From the NCBI GenBank assembly GCA_900550955.1, contig URUF01000039.1:1-20952 (forward strand): a stretch of 20,952 nucleotides of DNA, given 5' to 3'. The stretch is from an uncultured Eubacteriales bacterium. Its GTDB lineage: Bacteria; Bacillota; Clostridia; Christensenellales; Aristaeellaceae. Made by a program: the position numbers and the translations under genes. Positions 13,779 to 20,928 of this stretch are shown here, in pieces. A model generated the notes under the pieces. It was not told where the DNA came from. It worked only from the letters and a program-made list of their open reading frames with translations, and made no database searches. Position 1 is the stretch's first letter. Every line of letters starts with the position of its first letter.

Positions 13779-14678
13779 TCAGCCCTTGACGGAACCGACG
13801 GTTAAGCCCTTCACAAAGTACTTTTGCAAGAACGGGTACAGTATGATGATCGGCAGCGTGGAGGTAACGATCACGGCCGATTTGATGGAGATGGCGATGG
13901 TCGACTTGTCGCCAAAGCCCGCCGCGTCGCCCAGCATGGCGGTGCCGTTTACGATGTTGCGCAAAAACAGCATCACCGGGTACTGCGAGGAATTCAGATA
14001 CAGCAGGGCGTTAAACCAGTCGTTCCAGAAAAACACCGCCGTGTACAGGCCCACCGTAGCCAGGGCCGCCGTGGATAGGGGCATAACAATGCGAAACAGG
14101 ATGCCAAAGTAGTTCAGCCCGTCAATCAGGGCGGCTTCCTCAATCTCGCCCGGGAGGGCCTTGAAGAAGTTCACCAGAATGATCAGGTTGAACTGGTTGA
14201 TGGCAAAGGGAATGAGCATGGCCCATACCGTGCCCGTAAGCCGCAGGTTGGAAATCAGCAGGAAGTTGGGAATCATGCCGCCGGAGAAGAACATGCTGAT
14301 AACCACCATGCGCATAAAAACGCCCTGGCCGCGCAAATGCGTTTTGCTCAGCGGATAGGCAAACAACATGGTCATCAGCAGCGAGATGGCCGTGCCCGCA
14401 ACCGTGTAGAAAAACGTGTTGCCATACGCGCGGAAGAAATGCGGATAGGTAACAATTTGCTCATACGAGCCAAGATTGAACCCCACCGGCCAAAAGCTTA
14501 CCTGGTTGTTCACAATGGCCTTTGCGTCCGAGAAGGACAGGGCGATCATGTACAGAAACGGCACCAGGCACACCAGCAGCACAAATACCATCACCACATA
14601 GATCACGATATCCATTGCCACGCTGCCCGCGCTCCGGCGGATGCGGGTGGGCTTTTGGCTAACGCTTACTGTTGTCAT
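13779..14678 (-). CDS. Sugar ABC transporter permease, MalG/LplC-type
   Basis: 299 residues with about six membrane segments (near 22-45, 85-110, 121-142, 151-172, 198-222, 263-285). The ATPase-contact EAA loop is EIEEAALIDGLNYFGILFR at about 189-207. It is a CUT1 inner-membrane permease of the YtcP/LplC group, which pairs with an LplB-type partner and a large solute-binding protein. ATG 14678 has GGAGGG upstream and lies 12 bases behind the first permease; murQ follows after 19 bases. No ATP-binding subunit is encoded nearby, so a shared MsmX/UgpC-type ATPase is expected elsewhere. The MurNAc-saccharide substrate is inferred from murQ in the operon. Confidence 0.93.
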   Translation of the reverse strand: MTTVSVSQKPTRIRRSAGSVAMDIVIYVVMVFVLLVCLVPFLYMIALSFSDAKAIVNNQVSFWPVGFNLGSYEQIVTYPHFFRAYGNTFFYTVAGTAISLLMTMLFAYPLSKTHLRGQGVFMRMVVISMFFSGGMIPNFLLISNLRLTGTVWAMLIPFAINQFNLIILVNFFKALPGEIEEAALIDGLNYFGILFRIVMPLSTAALATVGLYTAVFFWNDWFNALLYLNSSQYPVMLFLRNIVNGTAMLGDAAGFGDKSTIAISIKSAVIVTSTLPIIILYPFLQKYFVKGLTVGSVKG

Positions 14679-14690
14679 ACGCTGCCCTCC

Positions 14691-15650
14691 TCAATAAATG
14701 CCGTCGCCGGTGGTTTTGCGGCTGATAAAGTTGCTTAAGGATACCAGCACCACGCCAATCACGCCGCTGAACAGGCCGATGGCCGTTGCGTAGGAATAGT
14801 TCTGGTTGGCAAGGCCCGTGCGGTACACCAGCGTATCGATGATATCGCTCACGCTGGAGTTGGAAGGCGTGTACATCAAAAGCACCTTTTCAAAGCCCAG
14901 GGACAAAAGGCGGCCAACGCTCATAATAAACATAACCATAATCGTGGGCAGGATGGAGGGAATCGTTACATAGATGATCTGCTGCAAGCGGGTTGCGCCG
15001 TCGATGGTAGCCGCCTCGAACAGGTCGCTGGAAATGCCGGTGATGGCCGCCAGGTAGATGATGGCCGTCCAGCCGGTAAACTGCCAGGTATCCGTAAGCA
15101 CATACAGCGCGCGAAAATACTGCGGCTCGTTCATAAAGTAGACGGGCGTCATGCCGAACGCATTGTGCAGGAAGGTGTTCACCAGGCCCGTGGAGGGCGA
15201 AAGCAGCTCGCCCATAATGGCGATTACAACCACCGTGGAAATAAAGCGCGGCATATAGCTGACCGTTTGCACCAGCTTTTTGAAGCGCAAATGGCGCACC
15301 TCGTTGAGCATAACGGCAAACACGATCGGAATGGGAAAATTGACCAGCAGGTTCAAAATAGACAGCGTAAGCGTGTTGCTAAACGCCTGCCAGAACGCGC
15401 GGTCGCCCATGAATTTCTCAAAGTAGCGCAGACCTACCCAATCCGTGCCATAGGGGCCAAGGCCCGGGCGGTAGCGGCGGAAGGCCAGGATGTTGCCGAA
15501 CATCGGCACGTATTTAAAAATGATAAAGTAGATTACCGGCACCAGCAGCATGGCATAAAGCTGCCAATAGCGCTGAAAATGCGATTTGAACGTTTCCCTG
15601 CGGTTCATGGTCACGCCGTTTACAACGATCATTTGGCTTTTGCGCGGCAC
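14691..15650 (-). CDS. Sugar ABC transporter permease, LplB-type
   Basis: 319 residues. It has the LplB/MalF-like layout: a cytoplasmic N-terminus ending in YWQLYAMLLVP (about 26-38), a first membrane segment with the FKYVPMFGN motif (45-53) that marks this subgroup, then five more segments. The EAA loop is DLFEAATIDGATRLQQIIYV near 210-229. Start: GTG 15650 behind AAGGAGGTGTTCCC; the longer frame to 15710 would begin inside a terminator hairpin. It comes 109 bases after the solute-binding protein gene, with that hairpin between, which should lower permease expression relative to the binding protein. It works with the permease at 13779-14678. Confidence 0.93.
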   Translation of the reverse strand: MPRKSQMIVVNGVTMNRRETFKSHFQRYWQLYAMLLVPVIYFIIFKYVPMFGNILAFRRYRPGLGPYGTDWVGLRYFEKFMGDRAFWQAFSNTLTLSILNLLVNFPIPIVFAVMLNEVRHLRFKKLVQTVSYMPRFISTVVVIAIMGELLSPSTGLVNTFLHNAFGMTPVYFMNEPQYFRALYVLTDTWQFTGWTAIIYLAAITGISSDLFEAATIDGATRLQQIIYVTIPSILPTIMVMFIMSVGRLLSLGFEKVLLMYTPSNSSVSDIIDTLVYRTGLANQNYSYATAIGLFSGVIGVVLVSLSNFISRKTTGDGIY

Positions 15651-15669
15651 GGGAACACCTCCTTGGGAT

Positions 15670-15706
15670 AAAAAGGGCCGCACCACAGTTCCCCATGGTG
15701 CGGCCC
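15670..15706 (-). terminator. Intercistronic terminator between binding protein and permeases
   Basis: Read leftward, a perfect 11-bp stem (15706-15696 with 15685-15675) with a 10-base loop is followed by T5 (15674-15670). It lies about 55 bases past the solute-binding protein stop and just before the ribosome site of the first permease. The usual reading is partial termination, making more binding protein than permease. Confidence 0.85.
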
Positions 15707-15759
15707 GCATGAATGGTCTTGCTCACCCGGGCAGCGGGCATGCCGCCAGCGGCGGGCGC

Positions 15760-17301
15760 TTACTTAGCCATATGGTCGTTATACAGCTTGCAGAACTCCT
15801 CGATGCCCTTGTCCTTCATTTCCTGAACGTAGGCGTCCCAATCCGTTTCAATGGACTTTTTGCCCGTGAGGAACGCGTCGTTCCACACTTCCCAGGCGTC
15901 GCTCAGCGGGGTCTGGAGCATGCCGGCGTCCTCGGCGGTAAGGTCGTCAAACAGGGGCGCGCGCGGAATGGCCTGAATCACATTGCCCATGGCGGCCACG
16001 GCGGCGTTGATATCGGAGTAGTTCTGGTCGTACTTGGTCATCTCGCGGGCGTTGTACCATACCATCTGGGTCACGTCGGAGCCGCAGCCGTACTTCACCT
16101 GCATGGTCTTGTAAATGCCGTCGGGGGAGTTTACCAGCTCGTCGGCATAGGTGATCACGCCGTCCTGCTCGGTATAGGTAACGCCTTCCACGCCCAGGCA
16201 CCAGATCTTGGCCGCTTCCTCGGAGAAGAAGCAGTTGTCGATGGCGCGCACAACCTGCTCAAAGTCGGCGCGCTGCGCGGTTTTGGCGGGGAACATGATG
16301 CCGGAACCCGTGGAGCTCTTGGGCTGGTGATGCGCGCCGGCAGGGCCTGCCAGGGCGGGGTACATGTTCAGGTCAAAGCCCTCGATCTCGCTGGCGGCCT
16401 CAACGCCGCCAATCTGATCGTAGTAGGCGTAGGTAGCCATGGCGCTGCCGTTGGCCATCTTCTGGGTCCAGCGGTCGCCGTCGATGGGATCCGCCATTTC
16501 GGGATCCAGCAGGCCCTCGGCGTACAGCTTGGCAAAGTAGGTGATATACTGCTTATACTGCTCGCTGATCGCGCCCTCAAAATAGGTTTCGTTCTCATAA
16601 TCCCAGCTGAGGGTGTTGGTGCCGGACGCGCCGTTCTTGCCCAGGCTGATGCCCCAGGAAGGCATGGTCATGCGGTAGAGCACGCGCGGGCCCGCCAGGA
16701 TGGTCAGGGGATAGGAATCGGGGTAGTCGGCCTTATACGCCTTGAGGATCTCATAGAGGTCGTCAAAGGTCTTGGGGGCCTCGAAGCCCTTTTGCTCCAG
16801 GTAATCCTGGCGCAGAATCAATCCGCCGTCATAGAAGGGGATATCGGTCAAAGAGGGCAGGTAGTACAGCTTGCCGTCGCTGAGCTTAAGCTCGTCGATG
16901 GCGCTTTGCAGGCCGAACTCCTCCACGCGGGCGTTGAAGTTGGGGGTCCAGTCGCTGTAATCGCTGATGGGCGTCAGCGCGCCGTTAAGCGCCAGGGAGC
17001 CGTTCTCGCCCTTGGTGGTCTGGTAAAGGATCACGTCCGGCACGGTGTTGCCGCCCACGTTGAGCGCGGTAGACACCTTGGTAGCGTAATCCGCGATCGG
17101 GATAACCTCAAAGGTCAAGTCCACGTTGAACCTTTCCTCGATGGTCTTAACGGTCAGCCAGTCCTCCTGGAAGGGAAGGGTAGCGTTGTCGGAGTAGTAC
17201 AGCGTGATTTTGACCGGCTCGGCGCTCTCCGCCACGGCGGGGAAGGAAGCGAAGGTCAGCATCATCGCCAGCACTAGCGCCAGGGACAGCAGCTTCTTCA
17301 T
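15760..17301 (-). CDS. Extracellular sugar-binding protein of the importer, no lipobox
   Basis: 513 residues, the size of LplA-type binding proteins that go with LplB/YtcP permeases. Residues 1-24 form a signal peptide (KK, a hydrophobic core, then PAVA before ES) that looks like a type I signal peptidase site: there is no cysteine in the region, hence no lipid anchor. The mature part has the family-1 binding protein pattern: ITLYYSDN strand, a TPISDYSDWTP stretch near 110-120, a YYLPSL hinge near 145-150 and several Trp/Tyr residues suited to stacking on sugars. It is the first gene of the importer-murQ operon with AAAAAGGAGG before ATG 17301. Substrate specificity cannot be read from sequence; peptidoglycan sugars are inferred from murQ and the neighbouring hydrolases. 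Confidence 0.9.
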   Translation of the reverse strand: MKKLLSLALVLAMMLTFASFPAVAESAEPVKITLYYSDNATLPFQEDWLTVKTIEERFNVDLTFEVIPIADYATKVSTALNVGGNTVPDVILYQTTKGENGSLALNGALTPISDYSDWTPNFNARVEEFGLQSAIDELKLSDGKLYYLPSLTDIPFYDGGLILRQDYLEQKGFEAPKTFDDLYEILKAYKADYPDSYPLTILAGPRVLYRMTMPSWGISLGKNGASGTNTLSWDYENETYFEGAISEQYKQYITYFAKLYAEGLLDPEMADPIDGDRWTQKMANGSAMATYAYYDQIGGVEAASEIEGFDLNMYPALAGPAGAHHQPKSSTGSGIMFPAKTAQRADFEQVVRAIDNCFFSEEAAKIWCLGVEGVTYTEQDGVITYADELVNSPDGIYKTMQVKYGCGSDVTQMVWYNAREMTKYDQNYSDINAAVAAMGNVIQAIPRAPLFDDLTAEDAGMLQTPLSDAWEVWNDAFLTGKKSIETDWDAYVQEMKDKGIEEFCKLYNDHMAK

Positions 17302-17319
17302 GAATGTTTCCTCCTTTTT

Positions 17320-17333
17320 GTTTCAGTTGAAAC
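17320..17333. promoter_or_regulatory. Palindrome GTTTCA-GT-TGAAAC next to the ribosome site
   Basis: A perfect 6-bp inverted repeat with a 2-base centre lies about ten bases upstream of the Shine-Dalgarno of the binding-protein gene, in its leader. It may be a DNA operator, or a part of the mRNA that modulates translation. It lacks the central CG of a CcpA cre site. Confidence 0.45.
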
Positions 17334-17341
17334 GGGCACTT

Positions 17342-17402
17342 CATCAATCCGTTCCTTATGAATATTTTATTACAAAAAATATGTCTAAAGAACGAATCAA
17401 TG
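17342..17402. repeat. Long-range stem in the binding-protein leader
   Basis: CATCAATCCGTTC (17342-17354) faces GAACGAATCAATG (17390-17402). In the leftward mRNA these pair over 13 positions with three G·U pairs, closing a 35-base AU-rich loop right after the predicted 5' end. Confidence 0.45.
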
Positions 17403-17431
17403 TTTCACGCTGGCAGAATATCATTGTTTCA
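17396..17431. promoter_or_regulatory. Direct repeats ATCA(A/T)TGTTTCA over the importer promoter
   Basis: ATCAATGTTTCA (17396-17407) and ATCATTGTTTCA (17420-17431) match at 11 of 12 positions and start 24 bases apart, slightly over two DNA turns. One covers the spacer of the promoter at 17415-17443, the other the predicted start of transcription. Further GTTTCA copies lie at 17320 and 17564. This suggests a cooperative regulator; its identity is unknown. Confidence 0.5.
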
Positions 17432-17443
17432 TTCGCTTGTCCA
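17415..17443 (-). promoter_or_regulatory. Promoter of the importer-murQ operon
   Basis: TGGACA (17443-17438), 17 bases, TATTCT (17420-17415) on the minus strand: five of six in each hexamer. Transcription would start near 17408, giving a leader of about 107 bases. Confidence 0.7.
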
Positions 17444-17607
17444 GTCAGGGGCAAGAAAACAGCACAAACCACATGTATTATGATTCGTTTTTGTTGAAAA
17501 CGTACAAATCAATCGACGAATTTTATTATTTCAACCCAAAAGGGACCGTCCCGCGGGGTGGCAGTTTCAGAAAGATTCCCAAAACTTTCATCCATACGCG
17601 CCAACGG
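17444..17607. other. AT-rich spacer between the PII-like gene and the importer operon
   Basis: No gene is supported. Read leftward it follows the PII-like stop: a weak GAAAG/CTTTC hairpin (17571-17590), then GGGA-CGG-TCCC with four T (about 17539-17553), which is the only terminator-like element but has a 4-bp stem. The rest is AT-rich promoter-type DNA. Confidence 0.4.
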
Positions 17608-18309
17608 TTATTCCTCCGCTTCCCCGGCTGCCTCCATCACGCTTTTCAGGCCGGCCACGCTTTCCACCGGCAGCGTAAACATCACTGTATGCGCCGGGCT
17701 TCGCACGCCGGCCTTTTCCATAATGGCCCGCATAATCGTGCTCTTGTCGCGCGCCGCGGTCAAAATCAGCAGCATTTCCTTTTCATCCGCAATGGACATG
17801 CCAAAAAAGTGGTTATCCGCCATGGGATTGGTTCCCTTCGCGTGCACCACGGTGCCGCCCATGGCTCCGGCGCTGCGCGCGGCGTCCATCACCGTTTCCG
17901 CATGTCCGCGGTTGGCAATCGCGATAATCAGTTCATACAAGAATGCCGCAGGCATTTCCGTCACCTCTCCGTCCTGAATTTCCTGTCCCTGCGTAAAATA
18001 CCTGAGGCTGCTCTCCCCCGCCAGGCTTCCCAACGGAACGGTAAAGGCCACGCCGCCGCCCGGCATGTCCAGCCCCAGCTCGCCCACCATGCGGGCCAAA
18101 AGCTTTTTTGTCCGCAGGCGCGGCGCAAGCGCATATAGCAGCGTTTTCTCCGTTTTTTCAAGCCCCATCAGGCTTAGCAGCCTGGCGTTGGCCGTGCCCT
18201 GGGCAAGCGCGCTGTGTACCACAGCCAGCCCGCGCCTGTGAAAGAACGCGGTAAACGCCCCTTCGTCCTCGCGGTTCACAATCACGCCCAGCATACATAA
18301 GTCATGCAT
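17608..18309 (-). CDS. Tandem PII-like regulatory protein
   Basis: 233 residues that read as two PII-like (ferredoxin-fold) units in one chain. The first (about 4-100) has a beta strand LGVIVN, an ALAQGTA loop at 34-40 and GGGVAFTVPLGSLAG at 84-98. The second (about 123-222) has GGTVVHAKGT at 151-160, matching the GATVxHARGT core of PII-like proteins, then FFGMSIADEKEMLLIL and FTLPVESVAGL. Classical GlnB has no fusion of this kind, and I cannot place a uridylylated T-loop tyrosine. PII proteins sense ATP/ADP and small metabolites and regulate transporters by binding them; the DUF1538 membrane protein encoded 26 bases upstream is the obvious partner (inference). ATG 18309 has AGGAGG seven bases upstream. 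It is the last gene of popT-DUF1538-PII. Confidence 0.82.
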   Translation of the reverse strand: MHDLCMLGVIVNREDEGAFTAFFHRRGLAVVHSALAQGTANARLLSLMGLEKTEKTLLYALAPRLRTKKLLARMVGELGLDMPGGGVAFTVPLGSLAGESSLRYFTQGQEIQDGEVTEMPAAFLYELIIAIANRGHAETVMDAARSAGAMGGTVVHAKGTNPMADNHFFGMSIADEKEMLLILTAARDKSTIMRAIMEKAGVRSPAHTVMFTLPVESVAGLKSVMEAAGEAEE

Positions 18310-18335
18310 GGCATATCCTCCTGTAAACGCTTTTA

Positions 18336-19913
18336 TCAGTCGATAATGTCCTCCACGGGCAGCTCTTGCGCAGGCCTGGCCGTTTCCTTAGCGGCCTTTC
18401 GCTGCTTGTGCTGGTAGAACAGCCCCAGAATCTGGATGGTGATCAGCGGCGTCATGGCTACCATAGCCACCACGCCAAACGCGTCCGTCGCCACATCGCC
18501 GCCCACGGCGGTACATGCGCCCATGGCCATTGGCAGCAGAAATGTCGCCGTCATCGGGCCAGAGGCCACGCCGCCGGAGTCAAACGCGATGGAGGTAAAC
18601 ACGGGCGGCACAAAGGCCATCAAAAGCAGCGCGATCGCGTAGCCGGGAACCAGCAGGCACAGGATGGGCATTCCCGTTAGAATGCGCAGCATCGCCAGCC
18701 CCACCGATGCCGAAACGCCAATGGACATGCTAAGCTTCAGGGCGCGCTGGGGTATGGCGCCCGCAGTAAGCTCATACACCTGTTTGCTAAGCACGTGCAC
18801 CGCCGGCTCGGCCGATACCACGCAGTAGCCAATGAGCATGCCCACCGGCACAAGAATCCACCGAAACGGCAGCGCCGCCAGCGCCTGGCCCAAAAAGTGG
18901 CCTAAGGGCATGAAGCCTACGTTCACTCCGGTTAAAAACAATACCAGGCCCACATAAGTATAGCACAGGCCAGCCACAATGCGCACTACCTCACGGGCGC
19001 ACAGCTTTAGCGAAATCACCTGGAACACTGCAAAAAACGCCGCGATGGGCAGCAGCGCCATCGCCACCTCGCGCATATAATGCGGCAGCTCGCGGGTAAA
19101 CAGCAGCGCCAGCGCCTGCGTATCCTCCACCTGCGGCAGCGCCGCCGGGGTATAGGCCGCGCCGTCGGGCTGGTAGATAAGGCTTAGGAGCATCACCGCC
19201 AAAATTGGCCCCACAGAGGAAAGCGCCACCAGGCCAAAGCTGTCGTTTCCCGCATTGCCGTCGCTGCGGATGGCGCTCACGCCAACGCCCAGCGCCAGGA
19301 TAAAGGGCACCGTCATGGGCCCGGTGGTCACGCCGCCCGCGTCAAAGGCCACCGCCAAAAAGGATTTTGGCACAAACTGCGCCAGCGCGAATACCGCCGC
19401 ATAGCATCCAAGCAGCAAATATGCCATGCGTATGCGAAACAGGATGCGCAATAGCGCCGCCACCAAAAACAGCCCCACGCCCAGCGCCACCGAAAGGATG
19501 AGCGCGGCGTTGGGCACGCCGGGCACCTGCTCGGCCAGCACCTGCAAATCCGGCTCCGAAACGGTTACGATCACGCCCACCAAAAACGAAACCAGCAGCA
19601 CCACCCATAGCTTTTTGCTGCGCGTCATGGCCGCGCCTACATGCTCGCCAATGGGCGTCATGGCCAAATCCGTACCCAGGGTAAACATGCCCATGCCCAC
19701 AACCAGCAGGGCCGCCCCCACCAAAAAAGCCAGCATCGCGTCCGTGGGCGCGGGCGCAAGCGTTACGCACAGCGCCAGCACAATGGCCGTAATCGGCAGC
19801 ACAGACGCAAGCGATTCCTTCCATTTTTCATACATAATGCTGCGTTGCTGCCCGCGCCGCTTTTTAAGCTGCGCGCGCTTCTTTTGTACCTTTTCTTTCC
19901 TTCCGCCCGCCAT
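18336..19913 (-). CDS. DUF1538 membrane protein with internal duplication
   Basis: 525 residues. A basic cytoplasmic N-terminus (1-26) leads into two homologous membrane halves of about 220-250 residues. Paired motifs: LGTDLAMTPIGEHVG at 79-93 with GVNVGFMPLGHFLG at 329-342; SEPDLQVLAEQV at 119-130 with AEPAVHVLSKQV at 368-379; AFDAGGVTTGPMT at 189-201 with AFDSGGVASGPMT at 443-455; a DSFGLVA/DAFGVVA stretch after each. About 12 or more membrane segments are expected. Conserved acidic and Gly-rich loops repeated in both halves suggest a transporter with inverted or tandem symmetry, but no substrate is known for DUF1538. Start ATG 19913 follows AAAGGAGG; a later ATG (residue 27) lacks a ribosome site. 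It lies 11 bases after popT and 26 bases before the PII-like gene, the partner family it commonly accompanies as I remember. Confidence 0.85.
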   Translation of the reverse strand: MAGGRKEKVQKKRAQLKKRRGQQRSIMYEKWKESLASVLPITAIVLALCVTLAPAPTDAMLAFLVGAALLVVGMGMFTLGTDLAMTPIGEHVGAAMTRSKKLWVVLLVSFLVGVIVTVSEPDLQVLAEQVPGVPNAALILSVALGVGLFLVAALLRILFRIRMAYLLLGCYAAVFALAQFVPKSFLAVAFDAGGVTTGPMTVPFILALGVGVSAIRSDGNAGNDSFGLVALSSVGPILAVMLLSLIYQPDGAAYTPAALPQVEDTQALALLFTRELPHYMREVAMALLPIAAFFAVFQVISLKLCAREVVRIVAGLCYTYVGLVLFLTGVNVGFMPLGHFLGQALAALPFRWILVPVGMLIGYCVVSAEPAVHVLSKQVYELTAGAIPQRALKLSMSIGVSASVGLAMLRILTGMPILCLLVPGYAIALLLMAFVPPVFTSIAFDSGGVASGPMTATFLLPMAMGACTAVGGDVATDAFGVVAMVAMTPLITIQILGLFYQHKQRKAAKETARPAQELPVEDIID

Positions 19914-19924
19914 GTCTGCCTCCT

Positions 19925-20743
19925 TTATGTATTCTTTTCCGGTCCAATGCCGTTCATCCAGCGCGCGCCCGCCAGGCCGGCAACAAGCATAGCCGCATCC
20001 GCAAAAAGGGCGCGTCCGCCTTCAAAGCCCGGAAATACCAGCGCGACCGATACCAGCAAAAAGCCCAGCACCGCGTAATACGCATACGCCCGCGCATGGT
20101 CAAACAGCCATGCAACGGCCTTCATGCACGCCAGCGCCGAAACCGCAAAGCCCAGCCCAATGCAGAGGAGCGCCTCCGCCTGCGCCGTGGAAACGGCACG
20201 AAGGTAGGCCTGATACCACCCCAGGCGCATCAGCACCAGCGAGGTGGATATGCCCGGCACCACCGTGCCAACGCCTTCCATAACCCCGGCCAGTATCGCC
20301 TGTAACGGCGTAAGCCGCGCAACGCTTGCGCCGCGCCCCGGAACCAGGGCCAGCGGGAGCGCCAGCGCAATGCCGGCAGCCAAGCCCCACAGCCACCCGG
20401 GCCGAAACGCCTCGTCCCCCTCCGCCTCCCTGAGCAGTTCGGGCACGCCGCCCAAAATGAACCCGATAAACAGGTACAGCATCTGTACCTCGTATCGCGC
20501 CATGGCCGCGCCTAAACCGCGCGCTCCCGCCAGGATTCCCAACGCGCCGCCAATGCCCAGCGGCAGCAAAAAAGCCAGCTTTGCGCGCGTATCGTGAAAA
20601 AAATCCAGCACGGCGTTCAGCATCGGGCGGTACAGCCCAAAGGAAACCGCCATTACGCCGCCGCTTACGCCCGGCAGCACGCAGCCGATACCAATCAGCA
20701 TACCTGCCGCCAGCCGCCTCAAAAAACCGCCGTGTCGCTCCAT
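19925..20743 (-). CDS. popT: DUF368 polyprenyl-phosphate transporter (PopT-type)
   Basis: 272 residues, mostly membrane-spanning (about eight segments). DUF368 signatures: GCVLPGVSGGVMAVSFGLY at 20-38 and the repeat-half VGTVVPGISTSLVLMRLGWY at 158-177, showing internal duplication. DUF368 proteins were reported around 2022-2023 as one of two families (the other being DedA/UptA) that flip undecaprenyl phosphate back to the cytoplasmic face for reuse in wall synthesis. Start: ATG 20743; the AAGGGA ribosome site is rather far away (about 13 bases), so a weaker start cannot be excluded. It is the first gene of the three-gene unit, from the promoter at 20815-20843. Confidence 0.88.
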   Translation of the reverse strand: MERHGGFLRRLAAGMLIGIGCVLPGVSGGVMAVSFGLYRPMLNAVLDFFHDTRAKLAFLLPLGIGGALGILAGARGLGAAMARYEVQMLYLFIGFILGGVPELLREAEGDEAFRPGWLWGLAAGIALALPLALVPGRGASVARLTPLQAILAGVMEGVGTVVPGISTSLVLMRLGWYQAYLRAVSTAQAEALLCIGLGFAVSALACMKAVAWLFDHARAYAYYAVLGFLLVSVALVFPGFEGGRALFADAAMLVAGLAGARWMNGIGPEKNT

Positions 20744-20814
20744 TTGCGCATCGCCGTCCCTTTTTTTGCTGATGATTCAAGCGTATGCGCATGGGGCGCA
20801 GCCGATACATTTTT

Positions 20815-20843
20815 AGTATAGCATACCTAACCCGCATTCACAA
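20815..20843 (-). promoter_or_regulatory. Promoter of popT-DUF1538-PII
   Basis: TTGTGA (20843-20838), 17 bases, TATACT (20820-20815), with the extended -10 TGC directly before it. Transcription would start near 20808, with a leader of about 65 bases. Confidence 0.78.
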
Positions 20844-20872
20844 CGTTTGGATTTCTTAGCGCCCTTGAAGGC

Positions 20873-20899
20873 AAAAAAAGAGGCTCCCAAAAGGGAGCC
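20873..20899 (-). terminator. Terminator of a leftward gene outside the window
   Basis: Read leftward, GGCTCCC/GGGAGCC (20899-20893 with 20888-20882) with a 4-base loop, then TC and seven T. It ends a transcript entering from the right edge, ahead of the popT promoter. Confidence 0.85.
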
Positions 20900-20928
20900 C
20901 CCAGCCTGTCGATAAACCCCATGGGAGG

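Noticed and set aside
13779..15650. Lipo-oligosaccharide (Lpl) or pectin-sugar importer as in YtcP/LplB annotations
   Set aside because: The subfamily name alone says little on substrate; murQ directly downstream and the neighbouring hydrolases argue for peptidoglycan sugars, though this is not proven.
15586..17277. 563-codon open frame opposite the solute-binding protein
   Set aside because: It is antisense to a gene with clear signal peptide, family features and ribosome site; the translation is low-complexity (Gly, Val, His, Ala) as expected from codon bias of a GC-rich gene. The same applies to long antisense frames at 8693-9418, 10047-10778, 5101-5853 and 11856-12560.
17320..17333. CcpA cre site
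   Set aside because: The palindrome has a GT centre and GTTTCA/TGAAAC arms; the cre consensus needs TGNAAxCGxTTNCA-like symmetry with a central CG.
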